From Otis tarda (Eukaryota; Chordata; Aves; Otidiformes; Otididae): 64,000 nucleotides of DNA. Each line of letters starts with the position of its first letter. The stretch's first letter is position 1. The stretch lies in contig CM048552.1 of assembly GCA_026413225.1 (NCBI GenBank), forward strand, positions 211,929,553 to 211,993,552, in the 5' to 3' direction. The position numbers were made by a program, and so were the translations under genes. The notes beneath the pieces were generated by a model. It was not told the DNA's origin. It did not search any database and saw only the letters and a program-made list of their open reading frames with translations. Shown in pieces: positions 10,874-22,240 of the stretch.

Positions 10874-12949
10874 GTATGTGACACTTACGTGGTCTTCCTG
10901 TTTACTGTACAGTCATTATGATCCTTGCATGAAAGCATTTGGTCATACTGATGATGTTAAAGGGCAACACCATTGCTGGCCTCTTCTAAGATGGCTTCAA
11001 AAAAATGAGGTTCTGGAGCTTGGAGCACTCTCTCCTGTACATATTAATGGCAGACCCATTAATATGCTAGCGAGCCACAGCATGCCATTTGCTTTTTCTC
11101 CCTTGTTCTTGTTTTGAAAGTCGTTTCATTAATAAGAAGTTCCTGCAGCAATTTTGAGTCCCATATAAACTAAGATTAATTTAAAATTCCTAAAAATTTT
11201 ACACCATTGTGCTGGCAGCCTGATATTTCATTATTAAACTGATATTTTCCGCATACCTTACCTTACAAGGGCCTACTGGTGGTGTATATAAGCCAAGCCT
11301 TTGATTTTGACTTAACCACCCATTCTGGCATCTTTACCTAATTTTTGATCACTTATCTTTTAAGTTATAAGCAGCTTTTAACTTGGCACTTAGTGCCGAA
11401 AGTGTTGACCTTGTGTTGGCGGTTTCTAATTTGGTAACTCATTAACTGAAGATCTAATTGGTGTACTTGAACACTGCAGGTACCTCTTTGCTCAGAACAG
11501 ATACATCTGTCTCTAAATAAATACTTTCTAAAACACAGGAGATAGTATTTGACTTTTTGTAAGAATGACTGTTTGGATGTAGAGCATTAGTAGAAATAAT
11601 TAATCTTTCTCTAATACTCAGCAGTCATGCTTAGAGCACCAGTAGAACCATGACTATAATACCACAAACACCTGTTTTGGAGAATTATGTGTACTTTGTA
11701 CTGCATGAATCAGTGGCTTTTCTGCATGGTGATGTTTCTGCATGTGACATTTCCCCCTGTGACTGCAGAAGTGATTTCAAGGGGAAACCAGAATCGTATC
11801 TTCATCTGGTATAATCCACTGGCTTGACCGACTCCCATGGACCCGTGCTGATTGCACTGGTGCTGGCTGCAAATCTGTCCCCATAAACCATGGCAGAAGG
11901 TGCAAACTGCACTGGGGCTGTTTCTCAGTCCTCACAAGCTTCATTTTTCCTTGATATCAGCATGGTGATAGACGAGTTGGATCCCTTTCCCAAGTTTCAT
12001 TCCCGGAACTGGAATGCCTTGTACTTCATGATGTCCAGCCAAAATTAGGTTCAGTGGAGAGAATGCCCATTGGGACATTTCATTTCAGGAACTCATGGAC
12101 TTCAGCGGGTTCTTTTTGTGCTGACTTTCATGAGTCTCATGCAAAGTCCTCATAGGCTGGCTCTCAGGCTGCATTTGTAGTAACGGATAAAAGGCGATGC
12201 CTCCCGATGTGTCACTGGGCAGGAACCACTGTTGCCTTTGACAGTAATTCACACTTTTTAAAGGTAGGCATCAAACTGTGGTGCTCTGGACTGCTTTCTG
12301 GAAGCAGCTGCCTCTCCCCGCTAGCGATACACAAGACTTGAATTCTGGGCTTTGATGCCTTTAGCCTTGCAGTTGTCTGACACTTAAATTTGCTGGGTGG
12401 GGACAGTGTGAATATTCCCCTCTGTGACAATTTGGGTGCTATGGAATGGCTTAAGCTCTCTTTCCCCATCTCCATTCACCGATGCCATATGAAAAAAAAA
12501 GCTCTCATGCAGTGATCAATGAATTGGTAAACACCCTCTCCTCTTTAATCCGACCCACGCTCCTCTTCAGTCTCGGTAGGGAATTTCTGTGGGAGCGTGA
12601 GCAGGCCTCTGGTGCTGCCCGTGCCACCGGTCTGTCGTAGCTGTGCTTGGGGTATTCGTCTCGCTCTGTCGCCAGCTCTTCCACAGAGGGGACTCCTGCC
12701 CTTTGAAGAGTTCTCTGTGGCATTGTTGGCACTGTGATTTTGGTTTTGTTTTGTTTTGTTTTCCTTTATTCTATGTGACTTGCCTTTGATTTTTATTCTT
12801 CTCTTTCCTGCATGCCATCCGTGTCCGTAGCCAGCATTGTGTGGAGCTGCCTTCCTCGTCCCGGCAGCAGTCGCCATCCTCCCACCCCACGTCACCTCCG
12901 CCTTCCGTCTATGTGAGGAGTCACTTGCTGTTGATCTTTCTTCCCTCAG
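10874..12949 (+). other. TENM4: TENM4 intron (2.1 kb)
   Basis: The shortest intron in the window. It contains a perfect 11-base inverted repeat at 11040-11066 and no recognisable transposon. From about 12560 it becomes richer in GC and CpG up to the next exon. A (TTTTG)-type simple repeat lies near 12745-12765. The polypyrimidine tract and AG at 12948-12949 form a strong acceptor. Confidence 0.85.
11040..11066. repeat. Perfect short inverted repeat (11-base arms)
   Basis: CATATTAATGG at 11040-11050 is the exact reverse complement of CCATTAATATG at 11056-11066, with a 5-base loop. In RNA it would form an A/U-rich hairpin about 170 bases downstream of an exon donor. No known RNA family was recognised. 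Confidence 0.8.
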
Positions 12950-13185
12950 GCACTTCTTGTTCAAACCTGGAGGCACTTCTCCCCTTTTTTGTACAACGTC
13001 GCCGGGATATCCCTTGACGTCCAGCACTGTGTACTCACCTCCCCCTAGGCCCCTTCCCAGAAGTACCTTCTCTAGACCTGCCTTTAACCTGAAGAAACCC
13101 TATAAGTACTGTAACTGGAAATGCGCTGCTCTGAGTGCCATTGTCATCTCAGTCACGCTGGTGATTCTGCTGGCGTATTTCATAG
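12950..13185 (+). CDS. TENM4: TENM4 exon: end of intracellular domain and transmembrane helix
   Basis: This 236-base exon starts with [13 protein letters not shown], runs through a Ser/Thr/Pro-rich stretch ([19 protein letters not shown]) with an SH3-ligand-like PPPRPLPR, then [13 protein letters not shown]. It ends in the single membrane-spanning helix [20 protein letters not shown]. The basic and Cys-containing inner side fits a type II membrane protein, with the N-terminus in the cytoplasm. The last exon base combines with the next exon to give Ala, as in the known AM-H-L junction. Borders are CTTCCCTCAG acceptor and ATAG|GTAAGC donor. It enters with one base of a split codon and leaves with one. 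The helix is nearly identical to that of mammalian teneurin-4. Confidence 0.97.
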
Positions 13186-14699
13186 GTAAGCTTATTTCTG
13201 TGGTTTGTTTTTTTTCCCCTTTTCTTTCCTTTCTCTACAAACCCACCCATAATGCTAATGTTTGGGAACCAGAGGGTCAAGATCATGAAAATAATGGGGA
13301 GAGACTCATTATGTTAACATAATTGAGGTTGCAGGGGTGTGGTAGGGAGCCTAAGGGAGCCCTTTCTGCAGAGGAAAGTGTACCTGGAATGAGACAAAAC
13401 CACCAGGTTTTCTCAAAGCAGCCCTCTAAAACAGACAGCGAGGTCCATTTCCCAATCACAGTTACATCCATGTCCGTGGGGATTCTTTGCCATTGCCTTT
13501 GACGGGAACAGGGTCAGAACCAAGATCCTGACACCGGAAAATGTGATTTTATTCTGTCTTTTAGTGGTGCATCCTAGCCATATAACCAATGACCTTGAAG
13601 TTCGCAGGGTGACCTGGAGGATGAGGAAGGACTGGCATTAGATTGTGGTCCAACAGGGCCTTCTTTGAGTAGGGAAGTTGGGGAAGTTTGCTACTTGGGG
13701 GGAGCAGCAGTGGATTTTTCTTGCGCTGTGCATGATCTGAATTTCTTTGGTTTATGAGAGTTGTCGTTGTTCATTGCAGAAAAGCATTCTCGGTGTCTGT
13801 TGCAAAAGTAATTGAAATGTTAGAAGTGAAAATTGTGTTTTTCAGCCTGTAAAGCTGCGGTGTTACCATTATTTTTTCTTCAGTTAAATTTGATATTTGT
13901 GTTATAAATGTCTTACAAAGGTCTGTTCCTAGACTTCTGTATTAAACTGTCAGTGGTGCAGACTCTGGTTGTCAGACACTTACAGATGTGATCATAGGTA
14001 CAAAAGCCTATTTCTCATGGCTCAAATGAGTCTTTTTGATTTTGCTGTGACTTCCTGTACACTAATGATCTATAAAAGGTTGTGGTTAGAATTACAAATC
14101 TTCGCCTGGATCGAAAGATTTTTGCTTTCATTTCACATGAGTATAATTAGCACCACCACAAAGAATTGCTTTTACTGGGTTCCTTTTATGTACACTTCTT
14201 TAATGACTGATACTTTTCCACTTCTGCCTTGCATCATACTCTGGTCACTTTTATGCCTCCTGTAAGAGGAGCGGGAATGATTAATTAGCTGACATTAAAT
14301 CAGCAGCAGTTTGATGAAATATGCAGTCAATTTTCATCATTTGCTACATACGTTTGGGCTCGCCTTTCTCATTTGTCTGGTATTCTCCTTACGCCCTGAA
14401 CATGGTTCCTTTGGACATTATCTCAGTGTGTCAGAGGAGCGTCGTTATAACTCAAAATAGCAGTGCCTGTTAATTCTGACGGAGGAAGTGCGTGCCATTT
14501 GATAGATTGAGAAGAGTTGGGTTGGCCATTCGGTGTTCTCTGACTCTAAACCCTTTTTCAGAGTTCTGAAAAGATCAGGCTGATGTTTAAAACCACAGCT
14601 AATGTAGGTCCATTGAGTGCTCCCCCATCCTTTTTTCTCCAGTCTCAATTTTGTGGCATTTGCTGGGCTCCACGGGTCGCTGGCAAGGTGCCAGAAATA

Positions 14700-15010
14700 C
14701 TGATCAGGTTGAACTGCTGTAATTATGGGTCATAATTACTAATTTCTAAAGGAACTATCAATTATTAAAAATCAAATTTGATGGTTCAGTTCAGCATAAA
14801 CATATTTAGCAAAGATTGTCTCTAGCAGACCCAATGTTCTAATCAACAAGCGAAAAGGCAGATATTTAATTAGATTTTGATGAAAAATTGTGTTTAATTT
14901 CAAGTATAATCAATTATTAATTACTGTAATGAGTGACTCTGGCGGGGTTTACTAATTAACTCATTTAAAAATTATGAATAACCTTTTCATTTGTAATTAT
15001 TTTCTACATC
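14700..15010. promoter_or_regulatory. Dense TAAT/ATTA cluster, candidate enhancer
   Basis: This stretch holds many homeodomain core sites, including GTAATTATG and CATAATTACT near 14720-14742, TTTAATTAG near 14867, TTATTAATTACTG near 14913 and ACTAATTAACTC near 14951. A CG-containing word (CTGGCGGGG) sits in the middle. There is no simple-repeat structure and no transposon match. Site density fits developmental enhancers bound by homeodomain factors, but AT-rich sequence also produces such sites by chance. Confidence 0.3.
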
Positions 15011-18000
15011 CTGTCAAGTTGCAGACAAGAATTGTATCACCTAACCCAAAAGAAAAAGAAATGAATCAGGGAGTCAAAATGTTTGTACTTTCACTAAGTT
15101 AAGCTGAGACATTTTGCGCTCTGATAAAAACTACACCGTTCTTAACAGAAACTTCTTCATCCTTTTAAATAAGTTTGTTTGCAAAACAAATGACTGTTTT
15201 TTCTGCAGTTTGTTTTTGTTTTTCCCCTATATTTAGATAGTTGCATTTTCTTTCCTCATTGAAGCAGTATCTTGATCTTTTTGGTGCCATGGGACTATCT
15301 GAGTGGTGAGGTATAACTTAATCATGAGTAAGAAGGTCTCATCTATGTAACAGCTCATGAGCGTTGGGAACTTGGCTACTTTCCACCTGCTCTTGTTAGT
15401 TAAAACAACCATAGAAGTTATTCTTTTAATAACCATTTTCATCCTCCGAAGCAAACTGAGCTCATTGGAAAGACTCCCGTTTGAGTGAACGGACTTTGGG
15501 TCAGGTCCCATGGCAGTGGCTTGGCATTTATTCTATTTTTTATACACCGATGGGTTAATGGCAATACTTCAGAGTAATGTCTAGGACTTCAGCATGCTCT
15601 TCACAGCATCAAGCAAGTCACAGTCATCCGTTTAAGTATTAAAAGCTACCCCTTGCAGACCTTACCTATCTGTAGAAACGCGTGGAGCTAGAGACATCAG
15701 GAGATCATCCACGAGGGACTCTGCTATTGGCAATATTTTTTGTGTGACAGATGCTCAGACACAACTGTGATGGACGACCATCTGAGGCAGGCAGAGCTGC
15801 ATGGAAACAACAAGGCATTGGGTCGTTTCTGAAGGTCTTCGCTGAAGCCAGTTCATTTTTTAAATTCATCTGAAGCACTTGCAAAATCATTTGTTTAAGG
15901 CTCAAAGGCAAAGTTTCCATTATTTTATGAAAGTTTGTGTGGTATTTAATAGTCTGAGGTTCATTTATCTTGCTGGGTTTTTCAAAGAAAGGGAGAGGAG
16001 GCACAAATAGAAGTCCATGGAAGCCGAACGGCTGGTATCGTGTGTCAACACTGTGATCAAGCTGAAGGTTTTACAGAGCTGAGTCACTGGTCTGGAGACA
16101 TAATGACAAACAAAATATAACAGGGTGTATTAAGCACCAGAAGCTGGTTTTCATTTGAATTAACCAGCTTTTGATTGACTTGTTGCCACCTTTTCAGATA
16201 TTCAGAGCTGCACACTGAGGCAGCGGCGACAATGCGCATCAAAGTTTTGCACACACACACAGCTTATGCAAATCTTGTGAGCTCCACGGTAGCTTGTCTC
16301 GTGGGGTGAGAACAGCAAAGAGAAAGGCGGTGGCAGATCGGGGCTGTAACGTCAAAATGGCAGGAAGGGCACCGCTGGAACCACTGAAAGGAAAGGCCTC
16401 TTTAAGCAGCTAATTGCCGACCTGCAAATTTGCTGTTCCAGGAGCTCGTGAGGAGACACCACTTTTGAAATGAAATTCCCCATTTTAGGATTGTCCACTC
16501 AATTGGCAGCTAGACGAGGAACATTTTCATGGCCTTTTCTGGGCTGTGGTGGGGTCTGTATGGAGCTCTGCTTTGGAGGGCTGATGGATAGCGAGATTCT
16601 TATGGCAGAGATAAAACCACAAGGTATGTTGCTATCCAAATACTTTGCCAGCGGGGTTTCTGCACCTGGTGGATGCCAGACCTGCTAGCATAGCACTGTA
16701 AAAAACCTCTGACATTGCTGTACTGCTTGGGAGGAAGGTTTCAGACTTTAGAAACAGAAAAGACCTGTTAGATTGTCCGGGTCTCCATGCCCAGCAGCTG
16801 TTTGGCTAGACACGGGGAACAGTTTCTAAGTGAATTAGTGACAGAGAACAGTTTCTTTCTTCTGAAACAGAAGGTATTGTCCTCTGCCTGATGTAGATTC
16901 CAGATCAGATGGAAGTACAATTTGATGTAGTTAGGCACTTGCAATTTTCCTATACTCCAGCATGTGCTGCGGTTCCATTGCGTGAACAGCAAGAAAGATG
17001 GGCGTTTGATTTAGATTAAAGTTAGGGCTGGAAAACGTATTATGAAGCCAAAACAGTCATTCTTTTGATTGGAGTCAGAGCTCTCTCTACTTTTCAGCTC
17101 TCTGTTCGTCTGAACTCCGTACAGATGCAGCTTCACTTGAAGCACAGTGTTGCTTGCTTTAGGCGAAATGCTTTGACCGTAAAACTGTGCTGGGGCTGTG
17201 ATGTGTTTATAAAGTGTATTTCTTTTTATTGTCTAAAAATCACCCTGAAAGCTAAATTTAGCTCAGTTTGACCATGATTCTTTGATGCTATGTGATAAAG
17301 CCAATTTAAAGCCGCTCTCCAAAGCTCTTTACCTGCTTTCTAGTTAGCTGTGGATGTACAGTGTTCCAATTACCACGGTGTTTACATGCCACTTGAGATC
17401 AATAGGAAAAGGTGCTAATGCTTAATTATGAAACTTGAGCTATATCTGTTAATCGTACAGTTATACCTTGATATTAAGGTTTCTATTCAAGTTAAAATAT
17501 AAACCAATGTATTACCCTGCCAACAAGTTTCTTTCATATTCTGCTGTAATATTTCTTTTCTGATTCTAGATTAAGTTCTGGTTTGCTACTCTTGCCGTTT
17601 ATTCTTTTGATTTATAGGAATCTTTCCATGTTTTCTATTTCTGTCTTATCTTAGATAAAATGCAGAAATGGGTGCTAAACAATCTATTCTAGCAAAGCCT
17701 TTACATTATGAAGTCAATTTGTCACCTGAAGAGGAGCTTCCAGTCCTTTCTTGATTCTTGCACATCTTCACAAAACTACTGCACACAAATCACTCGTTAA
17801 CTTTGGGTCTCATTTGCTTTGTTTTACCCTTAATCTATTAAACTGTGAGATCCAGTCTGGAAGGTGCTGTCGTGTTATCAGTAATATATTTTATGAGCTA
17901 TAGATGTTTGTGACACATGACATTTCAGGATACTGGTTTAGAGGGACGATCATCATGACCCAGCACTATCATTTTTATCTTTAATAATAGAACTTGAATG

Positions 18001-18758
18001 TGTTGAGTTTTTTTTTTCTTTTTAAAGCTGGCTCTTATTGTACCAAATGCATACAAGCATGGTTAGCGCCACTCCCTCACTAAGTCTCCTGATTCTGGAG
18101 ATTGACCTGACTAAAGACAGAAAAGACATCAAGATGGATGTTGATCCTCCAATTCAATTTTGAGTGCTGCTCTTGGTTTTTTTTTTTTTGTCGTTGAACT
18201 CCAAATTTTGCCCCTGTAAATTATCTTGGGGAAGCTAAGACATGCAAATAGTCTCAGCCCCGTGGGGAGTTGGCATCAACGTGAACTTCTGGCTGATCGT
18301 TCAAAAGTGCGTGATTTCAGATGAGTTGCAGGAATCATTTGCATCATTTGTTCTGTAGCAGAGAGATGGGGAGATCGCAGGGCTTTGTGTTAGCCTCAAT
18401 CACACATCACCCTTCTGAGGAACAAGTGAGGGCAGCTGGTGTGTGTAAAGTTTACAACAGGCTGGTTGAGCAGCACTGAGCTTAGGAAAACTGCCTACAG
18501 GAATTTGGCAATAGAAACTTTCCCTGATCAGATCCATGGTGAAATAGTGAATCACTCAAATGCTTCAGCCCCTGTCGCTTTACTGACATTCCCCCATCTT
18601 CCTCTCCAGGTGCACGCACAGGATTATATAAGACACAGATAAATCCCTAAAGTACAGCTCAGTGTAGCTACATTAAGGAATGTTGTGTATATATTTTGTC
18701 TGATACGACCAAGAGAAGGCATTTAGTTGTTAGTGCGGTACCTGTACATAAGACAATA

Positions 18759-19031
18759 TAGAATCATAGAATGGTTTGGGTTGGAAGACACCTTCAAAGC
18801 CCATCCAGTCCAACCCCCCTGCAAGGAGCAGGGACATCTCCAACCACATCAGGTTGCTCAGAGCCCTGTCCAGCCTGGCCTGGAACATTTCCAGGGGTGG
18901 TGCATCCACCACCTCTGTGGGCAACCTGGGCCAGTGTTCTGCAACCCTCAGTGTAAAAAATTTTTTCTTCATGTTCAGTCTGAATCTACCTCCCTCTGTT
19001 TTAAAACTGTTACCCCTCATCCTATCACAAA
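18759..19031 (-). mobile_element. CR1 LINE 3' end, 5'-truncated
   Basis: It begins with the complement of the CR1 3' tail (TAGAATCATAGAATGG) and runs back through the 3' untranslated part into the end of ORF2 (minus-strand translation similar to RLNMKKKFFTLRVAEHWPRL). It ends after the ATCCTATCACAA word at the 5' truncation. It belongs to the same subfamily as most copies here (CTGCTCCTTGCAGGGGGGTT signature). Confidence 0.95.
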
Positions 19032-20111
19032 AGTAATTATCAGAGAAATGAGAAAAACACAAAATTAAAACCAAGATGAGTTATATTCAGTCTTAAGTTG
19101 CCTCTTGTTTATTGTCTTTCATTGCAGATTTAGGTGCATGATAGGAGGAATTATGACTCAGATCTTATTTTCCATCATCTGCAAAGTCAGGAAAAGCTGT
19201 TTGTACTCTTAGAGGATTGCGTGCATCTCTTTTTGACTGGGATTTTGCATTGTATGTTTGGATAGCAGCTACTGCTACCTTTATGGTTTAAAGGAAGTAC
19301 AAGTGGTTTAACTGCAGCTTTAAAATAAAGGTGGTAAAGGTACAAGATCCACTTTAAAGCTATTCTTGTGAAGATCAATTCATTCAGCTGGGTGTTAAAA
19401 AACTCACCATGGAAACTCCATTAAAGAACATTCACTATTTTGACCTAAATAAGATCTGTAACCTGACATTAGAAGTGTTGGGATAGCAACAATATACGAT
19501 GATGTATATGCTATTGAAAGAGAGACACTGGAAAGGATAGTAGAAAGTAATATAAACTCACTAATTTTGTTAGAGTTGCTCAGTCTGAAGAAACTGGGAA
19601 GTATTAAAATTTAAATATTCCATTTGATGGCAACGTGTTCTGAAACTCAGCGGTAAAATTTCTGATTTACAAATCAGTTAACACTTCTTCCAAGTCTACA
19701 CGGATAACAAGTCTGGTCAAGTACTGCATCTTTTAGGAAATAATTCAGTGTTTATTGGAAGCAGGAAGATTCCCATAGTTTTCATTTAAAACTTTATTTT
19801 TTTTTTAATTTTCAATGTTAAAAGCCATAAGCACTATCAGATGATGTAGGCTGACCTCTTAGGACACTGAAGGCTAGTAAACTTTAGCTACTTACTCTGA
19901 CATTTTTACATGGGTGCCTCAGTTCACTTTTTCCCAACTTATACATGCAAGGATCTCATGACCTCTTTTTTTTTTTGCTTTTAAAATTACATTAGGATTT
20001 TGTAATACCACATCTTATTGTGCTTACTCCTTAAGTCATTTTCAGTCTCTGCTTTCCAGTTGCCAGTGTCCCATTTCATGGACACAACTTGTGATCCATT
20101 ATCCTAAGTGT

Positions 20112-20512
20112 ATAGAATCATAGAATCACAGAATAGTCTGGGTTGGAAGGGATCTTCAAAGCCCATCCAGTCCAACCCCCCTGCAAGGAGCTGGGACATC
20201 CCTGACTAGACCAGGTTGCTCAGAGCCCCGGCCAACCTGGCCTGGAATGTTTCCAGGGATGAGACATGCACCACCTCTCTGGGCAACCTGGGCCAGTGTT
20301 CTACAACCCTCATTGTAAAAAAAAATTTCCTAATAGCTAATCTAAATCTACCCACCTCTATTTTGAAACCATTACCCCTCGTCCTATCACAACAGGCTCT
20401 GCTGAAGAGTTTCTCCCTGTCTTTCCTGCAGGCCCCCTTTAGGTACTGGAGGACCACTATCAGGTCTCCCCAGAGCCTCCTCTTCTCCAGGCTGAACAGC
20501 CACAACTGACTG
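20112..20512 (-). mobile_element. CR1 LINE 3' end, 5'-truncated
   Basis: The tail complement with two 8-base units lies at the left. ORF2-end coding sequence follows, reading TRGNGFKIEVGRFRLAIRKF on the minus strand and including RVVEHWPRLPREVV. The insertion extends further 5' than the 18759 copy, to the LFSLEKRRLWGDL segment. Same main subfamily. A long minus-strand open frame through it is element sequence, not a host gene. Confidence 0.95.
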
Positions 20513-22195
20513 GCTGTGCCAGTGTATAGGCTGGCCTTTGAAACATTTTGTTTGAACCTTAAGCACATTTTGTTTGAATCTTTCAAATTTAGTGGCTGTC
20601 CAGCTCTTCTATTTATCTCTTCTGTCCACATTGTTGTATTTGTCCCTTGAATAGTCTTTGAGTCATCTGTATGTTTAGTCATCCATGATTTTATATTTAC
20701 TTAGGTAACTTTGATGTAAATGTTGGATCATTTGAGACTGACTGTCAATTGTTGAATTTCACAAGAAATGTTAACATTTGATGATTATCCACCAGTGGTG
20801 ATGATCATTTTAAGGTCTTTCAGTTAGTTTTTAAGCGCATGTACACGTTGTTTTTTACCATTGGAAAGTGCTTGTTTCTTTAATTGAAAGTCATACCAAA
20901 TTAAATCAAATGTCTTACTAAACTGTAATCTTGTCAAAAAATGAGTAATTTTGTTTCTTAATATCTATTTTTCATAGAAGCAATATGGTTGGCCTGAGTT
21001 ACCATACATTCACTTCCTTTATTCTTCATCGGTTGAATTCTGTGTTATGTTTTCCATTATTTTGTCTGTAAGAGATGTCAGGCTACCCCATCTAAGTGAC
21101 TTGCATCCTCTTTTCCCTTCTTAAATATTTGCACAGCATTAACCCTGTTCTAATCTCTTGGTGGCTGGTTCAGCATGAATCAGTGAGTCAGATTCCTCTT
21201 CTGCTAGCTCGTCTCATTTACTGGGTGCAAGTTAAACGAGCCTGCAGATTTAAAAATGTTTGTCCTTGGATAGATGTAGTTTAATGTAATTCGTGGTTAT
21301 TAATAGGCTGGAAAAAAAATGTATTTCCTGTGAAATAATTGCATTATCCTAGTTATTTTCAAAAACAGGAACAAAAATTCTTACTGAACACTTCAGCATT
21401 TACTATAACATTATTAACAATTTCCCCATCCTCCATCAAGTAAATAGTTAGAGTGTTGTTCAGTTTACTAGGTTTCAATACGATTTAAAATGTTTTCTTG
21501 TTCTTTGTTTCTTTCAAGCCATATTTTTTTTTTTTGTGTCCTCAGCTTCCTTTATCAGCTCTCTGCATGGTCTTAGATTGATATAGATTACTCTGTGTTT
21601 CCCTATTGTTCTGGGGTTTTATATACGGCTTTTTTATTTCTGCTTATTGTTTTATTTTGACACTGAATGAAGAGGTCCTTTTGTCAAAGTCTAATCCTCT
21701 TTTATCATTGTGGGATCACTGGAAGAATGACTTCCATTTAGAAGTAGACCACCAGTATGACTGATTCCTTAACTGGCTGGAAGCAGGTTGAGGCTGTATA
21801 CCTGGAGGGCTCCATCGGATCTTGGAGCTGAAACCACACGTCCCGTTAGATACTTGATCCTTTGTTAAACTGAAGAATCTTTAATCCAAGGAGGGATGAG
21901 TTTAATTCCATCTGGTTTTATTAAATGCCACAATATGGGCTTTCAGCTTTTATAAGCTTTTATCAGTTGCTTTTAGTGAGTTTTTATAGTTGCTGTAAGC
22001 CCCCAGAAAAGAAAATAACGGCGTGCTGACACCAAAAGTGCTGGCCCTGCCTTTATGGCAGCGGCACAGATGTGCTGCTGTAATCTTCATTTCACAGCTT
22101 AGATTGACCTTTGCACACAGGCGCTGAAAAGAAATCAATTTTACAGGTCTTAATATCTACTCGAAAGAGTTCTCCTGGAGTCCATGTTTTTATTT

Positions 22196-22240
22196 CGTAT
22201 TAATTAGTGTGAAATAACATAATTTAATTGCACTTAAGTG
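22196..22240. promoter_or_regulatory. TAATTA sites and palindromic NKX-type site
   Basis: A TATTAATTAG core lies near 22199, TTTAATTG at 22223-22230, and directly after it CACTTAAGTG at 22231-22240, a perfect 10-base palindrome. It contains the NK2-class homeodomain core (AAGTG/CACTT) on both strands. No repeat is present around it. A regulatory role is inference. Confidence 0.3.

Noticed and set aside
12545-13027. 160-codon minus-strand open frame overlapping the transmembrane exon
   Set aside because: It partly overlaps a real TENM4 exon on the other strand. Composition is low-complexity basic and there is no known family.
20206-20682. 158-codon minus-strand open frame
   Set aside because: Its C-terminal two thirds are CR1 ORF2-end sequence, and the start lies in flanking intron.
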